From the NCBI GenBank assembly GCA_045660065.1, contig JAZRDC010000105.1:1-12995 (forward strand): DNA of 12,995 bases, given 5' to 3'. Below, piece by piece: positions 6,533 to 12,995 of this stretch. The position numbers were made by a program, and so were the translations under genes. The DNA is from RGIG2094 sp045660065 (GTDB lineage: Bacteria > Bacillota > Clostridia > RGIG6154). Below the pieces are notes generated by a model that worked only from the letters and a program-made list of their open reading frames with translations, did no database searches and had not been told where the DNA came from. The first letter of the stretch is position 1. Each line of letters opens with the position of its first letter.

Positions 6533-8833
6533 TTACTGTTTTGCAAAAACCCAAAGAGTGACAGTAACCAGTTCGTCTGCACCGCAGAGCTTGTAAACAC
6601 TTAACATCACAGTTTCGCCGTCATTCTTTTTGTATGTTATTTTAGGAACTTTGTCTTCCATCAATTGATGCTTTAAAGCATCATAGTTCAAAAAGCTTAA
6701 TAATGCTCTGTGATAATCAGGATCTACTGTTTCATCAACATATTTTGAAAATAAATTTGAAAAATGTTCTTCATTTTCGTTATACTTTAAATATGCAGGC
6801 ATCAAAATGCGTCTTGCTTTATCGGTAAAGAGTGAAACGCGATATATACCATTGTATTTTTCTTTTAAAACAGAAATCATTGTATCAATTTCAAGTATTC
6901 CTGTTTTCACCTGAACATATTCTTTATTTGAAGCAGAGATGGTACTTTGATGTTCCTTATTTTGATAATACTGAGCCTTTGCCTCATACATTCTTACTTC
7001 GGCTTCTCGTACCAACCCCTCGGTGTCATTATTTTGTGCTCTGTAAGACATTCCGACTGCAACATGATAATTGCGAGGCTCTAATTGACGGGTAAAAATC
7101 TCAATGCTTTTTTTTACATCATCCTGCGAGGTGTTTTGGCAAAATACCAAAAATTCATCTCCACCCATTCTGTATATTTTATGACCATAAAATACTTCTT
7201 TTAAGGTATTAGCAATATACAAAAGCATTTCATCTCCGGCAGCGTGACCGTATTTATTATTGCAAAGATGAAGTTCATTAACATCGATATAGATACAAGA
7301 AAAATTCAAAGTTTTATTCTCATCAAAATTCAACATATCATTTTTGTATGCCATACGATTCAGCACTCCGGTAAGAGAATCTGTTGTTGCGGCAAGTTTA
7401 GTTTTATTAAGATGATTTTTATTATAAAGTGCCATTGAAAAACAAGCTGAAACTTTTTCAGCAAGCATTCTTACTTGATTGCCTCGTTTACTGTTAATAG
7501 CAGCCAAAATTGTAATATGGTTTGCTTTGTTTATTGTGGCTGAAAGAGAAATCTCTCTGATTTTGTGTTCTTTTAAAAAGCAATAAAAAGAATAATTTGT
7601 TTTAAGCATATGCTTATTGGGTTTTACACATAAAACATTGACCGCATTTTCATTAAGTTTATGAAACTCAGACGCATAACGAAACAACTCTGTGCGAAGG
7701 TTCTTGCTGTCTTTTTCAGAAAGCATAACTTCTTCATATTGCGGGGCAACATAGTGATAAAATTCTCCGTCTGTATCAAAGAATATAGCAGATCTCGAAT
7801 TAGCAAATTTACAAACCTCAATCAATGCTTCCTGAATGTTATTTTGCCCATCAACTGTTTCTAAAAGTTCTTTTCTTACATTAGAAGCACACTCTGTTAT
7901 GGCATTAATATTTCTTTCGCTTTCAATCAATATCAGAACATATACAGCTATTATGCAGAGCATAATCAAAAATACCAAAAATAAACTGTTTGCCAAAGCA
8001 TGTGTGCCTGCGTGCACTTGCGAATCATATCTTCCTAATGCTATCATCCATCCAAACTCATCAATAGAAGAATAATGCAAATGAAGATTTTCATTTCTAT
8101 ATGCAGAAAGGAAAGATACGAATCCATTATCGGTTGATAATAATTGCTCATAAGAAAAACCTTTGTTGTACTTACGGTCTTTTAAAAACGAGATGTTGCC
8201 AAGGTTATCTTGAACTGTGTCTATAAGGATATCACCTGAATTTTTTTCGTATACAAAAAGCTGAGCATCAAGTTCATCTACCATATTCTTATATCTCGCA
8301 CCAAGTTTGTCAGGCTTTATAGCACCATATAATATACCAACAGTTTCACCGTTTACTTCAATAGGGACAGCACTTCTTATAAGTTCATAATCACTCTTTG
8401 TAAGATCATTAATTCTACCACTTATGTATACGCCTTTTTCCTTTTCGTCTTCAAAAGAAATAACGCCCTCCATATTAGTAGTTCCTGCTTTAGTTGCAAA
8501 AGTATTGTCTGCATTTAAAATACCAATGTTTTCAATCATACCAATGGATTTGAATGAATCAAACAAAAGACTATAGTCATCCCCATCGCTATAAAGTTTT
8601 GCAGCAAAGTTTGCCATAGTTGCGAGATTTTCTCTGTCAGATGTCAATTGCAGAATAATATCATCTTTTATCTGCTTGGTCTGAACATGAAGATTTTCAT
8701 ATTCTTCATCTTCTGTTTTATTGTATAAATAATTTACCATAGTAAGAAAAACCGAGCATAACAATATCGCAGTGACAATTGTGTGTAGAATATTATGTTG
8801 TTTTGATTTTTTCTTTCCGTACTTTATTGCCAT
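6533..8833 (-). CDS. Membrane sensor diguanylate cyclase (extracellular sensor, GAF-like, GGDEF, C-terminal PAS-like domain)
   Basis: A 766-residue protein predicted to make c-di-GMP from two GTP. TM1 is at about residues 15-37, an extracytoplasmic Cache-like sensor region at about 40-277 and TM2 at about 280-302. A GAF-like stretch (about 330-470, weakly supported) follows. The GGDEF domain (about 475-625) has metal Asp D517, GHAAGD at 529-534 and GGDEF at 557-561. D534 is the Asp position that becomes Ser in hybrid (Hypr) cGAMP cyclases, so it looks like an ordinary c-di-GMP enzyme. The RxxD inhibitory site before GGDEF is missing. An extra domain at about 640-766 resembles a degenerate PAS fold. 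AAGGA lies 7 bases before ATG 8833. The gene has its own promoter and immediately precedes the riboswitch operon. Confidence 0.94.
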   Translation of the reverse strand: MAIKYGKKKSKQHNILHTIVTAILLCSVFLTMVNYLYNKTEDEEYENLHVQTKQIKDDIILQLTSDRENLATMANFAAKLYSDGDDYSLLFDSFKSIGMIENIGILNADNTFATKAGTTNMEGVISFEDEKEKGVYISGRINDLTKSDYELIRSAVPIEVNGETVGILYGAIKPDKLGARYKNMVDELDAQLFVYEKNSGDILIDTVQDNLGNISFLKDRKYNKGFSYEQLLSTDNGFVSFLSAYRNENLHLHYSSIDEFGWMIALGRYDSQVHAGTHALANSLFLVFLIMLCIIAVYVLILIESERNINAITECASNVRKELLETVDGQNNIQEALIEVCKFANSRSAIFFDTDGEFYHYVAPQYEEVMLSEKDSKNLRTELFRYASEFHKLNENAVNVLCVKPNKHMLKTNYSFYCFLKEHKIREISLSATINKANHITILAAINSKRGNQVRMLAEKVSACFSMALYNKNHLNKTKLAATTDSLTGVLNRMAYKNDMLNFDENKTLNFSCIYIDVNELHLCNNKYGHAAGDEMLLYIANTLKEVFYGHKIYRMGGDEFLVFCQNTSQDDVKKSIEIFTRQLEPRNYHVAVGMSYRAQNNDTEGLVREAEVRMYEAKAQYYQNKEHQSTISASNKEYVQVKTGILEIDTMISVLKEKYNGIYRVSLFTDKARRILMPAYLKYNENEEHFSNLFSKYVDETVDPDYHRALLSFLNYDALKHQLMEDKVPKITYKKNDGETVMLSVYKLCGADELVTVTLWVFAKQ

Positions 8834-8873
8834 TTATATTCCTTCTTTTTTTAATACTCTAACATTGTTATAA

Positions 8874-8932
8874 AACTATTGCATTATACATTATGTGTAT
8901 TATACCATAATTCGGCAAACAATGCAATAGTT
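8874..8932. repeat. Perfect 12-bp inverted repeat enclosing the cyclase promoter
   Basis: The arm at 8874-8885 (AACTATTGCATT) and the arm at 8921-8932 (AATGCAATAGTT) are exact reverse complements separated by 35 bp. The right arm contains the -35 hexamer and the spacer holds the -10. The left arm lies just downstream of the predicted start, so only one arm is transcribed and an RNA hairpin is unlikely. It fits either a two-half-site DNA operator or the ends of an invertible promoter. No recombinase gene is in the window. Confidence 0.75.
8899..8927 (-). promoter_or_regulatory. Extended -10 promoter of the diguanylate cyclase gene
   Basis: TTGCAT (8927-8922), a 17-base spacer and a perfect TATAAT (8904-8899) preceded by TGG (extended -10), on the minus strand. 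The predicted start near 8892 gives a leader of about 59 bases before ATG 8833. The AT-rich leader shows no clear riboswitch or second terminator. The preceding gene has its own terminator just upstream, so the cyclase is an independent unit. Confidence 0.85.
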
Positions 8933-8946
8933 AATAAGATTGAATG

Positions 8947-8989
8947 AAAAAGAAAAATTCCTCTATCCGTAGTGGAATGAGGAATTTTT
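8947..8989 (-). terminator. Intrinsic terminator of the SLH surface-protein gene
   Basis: An 11-bp perfect stem (AAAAATTCCTC at 8989-8979 pairing with GAGGAATTTTT at 8963-8953) has a 15-base loop and is followed by CTTTTT on the minus strand. It lies about 65 bases after the SLH gene stop. The T-run in the stem makes weak function on the plus strand possible. The stretch 8990-9053 is 3' untranslated sequence with nothing else recognisable. Confidence 0.88.
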
Positions 8990-9053
8990 CTAAGTATCAA
9001 ATGGATATTTAATCTCCGGACATTTTTATTTACTTAACAGGTATTGTTTGCAA

Positions 9054-12000
9054 TTATTTTATCGCATTATGTGTCATCATTTTGATTAAGCGCATCATTA
9101 CAACTGCGCATTCTGAACGTTTTGTGTTTGATTTTGGTTTTAATGTTCCGTCGTCGTTACCTGTGATGATACCCATTGCTACAATATTTGCAGTTGAGTC
9201 AGTTGCCCAATCATCGATGTCCGCTTTATCGGTGAAACTGATTTTACCTGCAGTTGTATCAATTCCTATGTAATCTATACAACGATTAAGGATAACCATC
9301 ATTTCCTGTCTGGTAATTTCGTTGTTTGGCTTAAAGGTTCCATCCTGGTAGCCTTTTACAATTCCTGATTCCATTGCAAAACCTACATATGGTGCGTACC
9401 ATGCATCTGCGCTTACATCAGATGCTGATGCATTGGTATCATTAGTTTCGATGTTAAGAGCACCAAATGCCATTTTTAAGAATTCTGCTCTTGTAACATT
9501 TTTCTCTGGCATAAACTGATTGTTGCCCACACCACTTACTATACCGCGTACTGCCGCAAATGAAATATAATCTTTTGCCCAGCTTGACTGTGTGTCGCTG
9601 AATTCACGACTTCTCGTTTCAACTTTATAGTCGCCGCTTCCATCAAATTCAAACACAACATTCTTGCCGTCATAATAAGAGTTAGTAACAACTTCACCAT
9701 CTTTTGTAACTACAACATTATTTTCTGTGAAATCACTGTTGTTTTCAGGCTTATATGAAACAAGACCTTTTGCCTTTTTAACTCCGCCGACTTTTACACT
9801 TACAGTATTGTCTTTTTCGGTAACTGATACAGTTTTGTCTGCATCTTTTTTGATTTCTTCTACTGTGTTATTGTCAAGAACAACAGAAACATTATCCATT
9901 TTAACAATCATATTATTTGTTTCTTTTGCTAAAATGTCATCTGTGAGTTTAATTTCTTCAACATTTTCTTTTGCTGTAACTTCAAGTGTTTCACCTTCGT
10001 ACTTAACAGTAACGTCGTCTTTGGTAGTCTGTGATGTAAGTTTTCCTGATGAACGTGTTCTTACATTAACACTTACCTTTGCTTCAATGCCTTCCGTATT
10101 TGTAATGTTGGCAGGTTTTTCAATCTTACCTTTTAGTATATAAGTTGCAACTACATCCGGATTATAAGCACCTTGTAACCAGGTAATATTACATTCAATA
10201 ACTTCCCCGTCACTTAATGTAACTTTCATTTTTTCAGGCAGTTTCAAATCTGCAAAAGGCAATCCTACATATGCCCCCATACTACCAATTTCTTCTACTG
10301 ATACTATATTCTTAACAGGTTTCATAGTGAATGTTTTTGTAATTGGTGTTCCGATATCGCTGTACACACCATCTAAAACATGTTTACCCTGTGCAGTTAC
10401 TGTAAAGATTGCAGTATCTTTATCAATACTCTTTTTAAGAATTACGCTGTTACCTGCAAGTTCAAAGTACTCGTTTTCAGTAATTGTGTAACTGTAAGTT
10501 ACGCCAACAGGTGCATCAGGTATTGAAAGGTTTGCAACCGCCATGCCGGCAATATTGTTTAAAATATCTGTTGTGGAAATTCTGATATCTTTAGCATCTT
10601 CATAAGCCTGAGTGATGGCAACATTAACAGTTTCTTCAAAACTATAACTGTCTGATACATTATACGAGCAAAGAACAACTGCATCGCCATAGTAATTTGC
10701 TGTAATAATTCCGTTTTCGTCAACATCTAACTTATCTGAGCCGTAAATAACACTATAATTTACATTAGAGTTATCAAGAGCATACTCGTTTCCTGATACA
10801 TCAACACCAAAAACCTCAAGGTTTACACTGTCGCCCTGATAAAGTTCAATTGTTTCAGCATCAGAAGAATTATTTTTAATTTTAATTTTTACAAAATCTG
10901 AAAGTTCTGAAGGAATAACTTCTGCCATCATTACAGTTTCGTTGCCTGCAATATCAACTGATTTTACTGTTATTTCATCACGGGTTGAAGTCTGTGTTCC
11001 CATATATGTAAAACTTCCGTCAATAACCGGTACAGGTGTAGTACTTTCTCCTATATATACTTTTGCATTAGGTTCAGTTGTACCAACAAGTTCGTATCTT
11101 CCGCTCATGCTTAAAACAGTTGTGTCGTTAAGTAAAAGTTCAGGTTTGACAGAATCTAATGTTGCAATGAGTTTGCTTGTAGTATAGTCATTATTTTCGT
11201 TTACTGCCATAAACTCAATAACATTACTTCCCTCGTCTAATGTTACAGGGATTTGTAATGGCACATTTGCCTGAGCGTGATAAACTTCACCGTCTGTTAC
11301 CTCATCTACAAAGTATGCAACATCAACATCCTGATTTGAAGTGTAATAAATTACAGATTCTGGCTTGTTTGTTGTAGCACTTACTGTATCTTCATTTATA
11401 CCATCTGCAATTGTTGCAGAAATCTCGTTGAGTTTTAATGATACCTGTGCAGGGTTTGGTTCAGGCAGATAAATTACATCTGAGATGTATTTAGGACTTG
11501 TGTATGTTACATAATTATGTTCGTTGTACGCATAAACCATAACTTTATATGATTTGCCAGGGATTACACCTGCATCAGCAAAGCCTGTAGGATTACCCTG
11601 ATCATCGTATCCTGTAGGAACTGATGATTTGTTACCAACGTAAACACTTGTTTTGTCGGTCATCATGCCTTCAAAGCCTTCAAGCGGATTTCCGTTTTCG
11701 TCTAAAACGGTTACAACATAACCTTGGGCGTTATCAACTTCATCGTACTCAACTTTAAACTGACCGTCACCGCCCAATGAAACTTTGATGTTTTCAGGCA
11801 TTTTCGGTTCGTTTGGATTTACATATGTAAATGTTTCAGGTGACATTTCACTTGCATAAGCCTCCTGGCCTTTTTTAAGTACAACTCTTACCTGATATTC
11901 TCCGCCTAAAAGTCGTTCAGGGACTTCAAATTCTGCAGTTTTGTTGCCTGCAGGAACATCTTTAACAGCAATCATACCAGGATCATAACCTGCTGCCATC

Positions 12001-12995
12001 TGCTTGTTGTATTCTTCTGCATTTCCTGCATCAGCAAGGCTTACAACTTCCTGTTTTTCGCTCATATGGATATCAACTGTGTAACTGTCATCAACATTTA
12101 ATGCTTCCCAGTTAACTTTGATTTTGCCGTCAGTTTTCTGCTGAGCGCTGATGTTTTTAAGTTCAGGAAGAGCCAAAACGTTCATACCTGTGCAATCAAC
12201 TGCTTTATCACTTTCGATTGTCCATGTTCCATTTTCAGGATCTGTTACTGAAATGTAAATGTGATTTTCAACCTGACCGCTCTGTGAATGCTCTGCAGTT
12301 AAGGTCTGATACAATAAGTTTTCGTCTTCAACCAGGTTATATACGCTTCCGTCAGGCTTTTTAACGGTGATGTTTGGTTTTGTGCCTGTGTATGTTAAGT
12401 CAAAGAGTGCATAATCCTGATTTTGAATGTTAATATTGTGCTGATTGTCAAGACCTAAAAGATTCACACCGTCTTTTCTTGATGAGTAAATTTCTCTTAT
12501 GTTACTTCCGAACAACATAAGTCCGTCAGTATTTGTTTCTGTTGGAGCATAAGTGATATTTAATGCATTTTCATACTCTTCTTTCGGTATATAAAGCTGA
12601 TCTGCAAGAAGTGCAAAATCATCGTTAAATTTCACTTTTTTATCTGCCCAGTAATAAGCAACAGAGAACGGAATGCCTATAACACGGATACCAAGATATG
12701 CTCTGTTTGTGCTGAGTTCTGCCATAGCAGCCGCAATTTCTTTACCGCCGATAACAGGAATATATTCAGGAATTATAAGACCGATATATGCCTTACCGCC
12801 AAGAGAAACATTGCCGAATATGCTGTCAACTCTCGGGTCGGCAACAAGCCAGATAGAGCCTTCACCCTTGATAATTCCCATAATGTTCATTGATGTACCT
12901 AAACCGATATCAACACAAGGATACATTACGCCCTCATGTTTTGTTGCGTATACCAAGAACTTAGCATAACTTTCGTCAAGAATCTTAAGACCTAC
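9054..12995 (-). CDS. Large SLH-domain cell-surface protein with Ig/Fn3-like repeats, 5' end cut by window edge
   Basis: The frame is open to the right edge, including the 13 codons before the first possible start (TTG 12956), so the true start lies outside; 1313 residues are visible. The visible N-terminal 240 or so residues are not recognised. Fn3-like beta-sandwiches follow (about residues 280-390 and 405-515), then Ig-like segments rich in Gly/Asn/Thr (about 515-710), a BIG2-like stretch (about 705-800) and further beta-rich repeats. Three SLH modules end the protein, at about 1131-1180 (VTRAEF), 1190-1240 (ITRQEM) and 1250-1305 (KRSE, somewhat degenerate). SLH triplets bind pyruvylated secondary cell wall polymer, so the protein should be displayed on the cell wall. 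No catalytic motif was seen. A signal peptide would lie beyond the edge. It is transcribed separately from the cyclase. Confidence 0.92.
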   Translation of the reverse strand, partial: VGLKILDESYAKFLVYATKHEGVMYPCVDIGLGTSMNIMGIIKGEGSIWLVADPRVDSIFGNVSLGGKAYIGLIIPEYIPVIGGKEIAAAMAELSTNRAYLGIRVIGIPFSVAYYWADKKVKFNDDFALLADQLYIPKEEYENALNITYAPTETNTDGLMLFGSNIREIYSSRKDGVNLLGLDNQHNINIQNQDYALFDLTYTGTKPNITVKKPDGSVYNLVEDENLLYQTLTAEHSQSGQVENHIYISVTDPENGTWTIESDKAVDCTGMNVLALPELKNISAQQKTDGKIKVNWEALNVDDSYTVDIHMSEKQEVVSLADAGNAEEYNKQMAAGYDPGMIAVKDVPAGNKTAEFEVPERLLGGEYQVRVVLKKGQEAYASEMSPETFTYVNPNEPKMPENIKVSLGGDGQFKVEYDEVDNAQGYVVTVLDENGNPLEGFEGMMTDKTSVYVGNKSSVPTGYDDQGNPTGFADAGVIPGKSYKVMVYAYNEHNYVTYTSPKYISDVIYLPEPNPAQVSLKLNEISATIADGINEDTVSATTNKPESVIYYTSNQDVDVAYFVDEVTDGEVYHAQANVPLQIPVTLDEGSNVIEFMAVNENNDYTTSKLIATLDSVKPELLLNDTTVLSMSGRYELVGTTEPNAKVYIGESTTPVPVIDGSFTYMGTQTSTRDEITVKSVDIAGNETVMMAEVIPSELSDFVKIKIKNNSSDAETIELYQGDSVNLEVFGVDVSGNEYALDNSNVNYSVIYGSDKLDVDENGIITANYYGDAVVLCSYNVSDSYSFEETVNVAITQAYEDAKDIRISTTDILNNIAGMAVANLSIPDAPVGVTYSYTITENEYFELAGNSVILKKSIDKDTAIFTVTAQGKHVLDGVYSDIGTPITKTFTMKPVKNIVSVEEIGSMGAYVGLPFADLKLPEKMKVTLSDGEVIECNITWLQGAYNPDVVATYILKGKIEKPANITNTEGIEAKVSVNVRTRSSGKLTSQTTKDDVTVKYEGETLEVTAKENVEEIKLTDDILAKETNNMIVKMDNVSVVLDNNTVEEIKKDADKTVSVTEKDNTVSVKVGGVKKAKGLVSYKPENNSDFTENNVVVTKDGEVVTNSYYDGKNVVFEFDGSGDYKVETRSREFSDTQSSWAKDYISFAAVRGIVSGVGNNQFMPEKNVTRAEFLKMAFGALNIETNDTNASASDVSADAWYAPYVGFAMESGIVKGYQDGTFKPNNEITRQEMMVILNRCIDYIGIDTTAGKISFTDKADIDDWATDSTANIVAMGIITGNDDGTLKPKSNTKRSECAVVMMRLIKMMTHNAIK

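Noticed and set aside
9727..10143. Plus-strand open frame of 138 codons inside the SLH gene
   Set aside because: It is antisense to the beta-rich repeats. The Ser/Thr/Leu-rich composition is what reverse-complemented Glu/Lys/Asn/Val codons give, with no independent support. The same holds for the other plus-strand frames in the window.

Overview
The window is low-GC DNA in which every recognisable gene lies on the minus strand, so transcription runs from high to low coordinates. An S-layer-homology (SLH) surface protein, AAGGAGG-type ribosome binding sites, sigma-A-type promoters and a c-di-GMP-I (GEMM-I) riboswitch with a terminator platform point to a Gram-positive Firmicute, most likely in the Clostridia. 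The species cannot be told from the sequence. No rRNA, tRNA, CRISPR array, transposase or phage gene was seen.

Reading in the direction of transcription: (1) 12995-9054 is the 3' part of a large secreted protein. It has Fn3/Ig-like beta-sandwich repeats and three C-terminal SLH modules, and is followed by an intrinsic terminator at 8953-8989. (2) 8927-8899 is a strong extended -10 promoter set in a perfect 12-bp inverted repeat. It drives a 766-residue membrane diguanylate cyclase (GGDEF, 8833-6533). (3) Directly after that stop codon lies a near-consensus promoter (6526-6498). Its transcript should start at the 5' edge of a c-di-GMP-I aptamer (6491-6405). The 3' strand of the aptamer is shared with a long terminator hairpin (6414-6373 plus U-tract), the layout of a ligand-ON transcription switch. 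(4) Downstream is a tightly packed operon: a stand-alone EAL phosphodiesterase, a GtrA-type membrane protein, a hexapeptide acetyltransferase, a Wzx-like flippase, a DXD glycosyltransferase, a GtrII-type glucosyltransferase, and a YdjC/ChbG-type deacetylase that runs off the left edge.

The parts form a second-messenger circuit. A sensor cyclase makes the signal. The signal is inferred to relieve termination in the next transcription unit. That unit encodes an enzyme that destroys the signal (negative feedback) together with machinery to build, flip, glucosylate, acetylate and deacetylate a cell-surface glycan. Two details deserve attention. The aptamer has A where c-di-GMP-specific members usually have G (position 20 in Vc2 numbering), a change linked in Geobacter to cyclic AMP-GMP sensing. 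The cyclase promoter sits inside an inverted repeat, so it could be an invertible (phase-variable) promoter or a looped operator.
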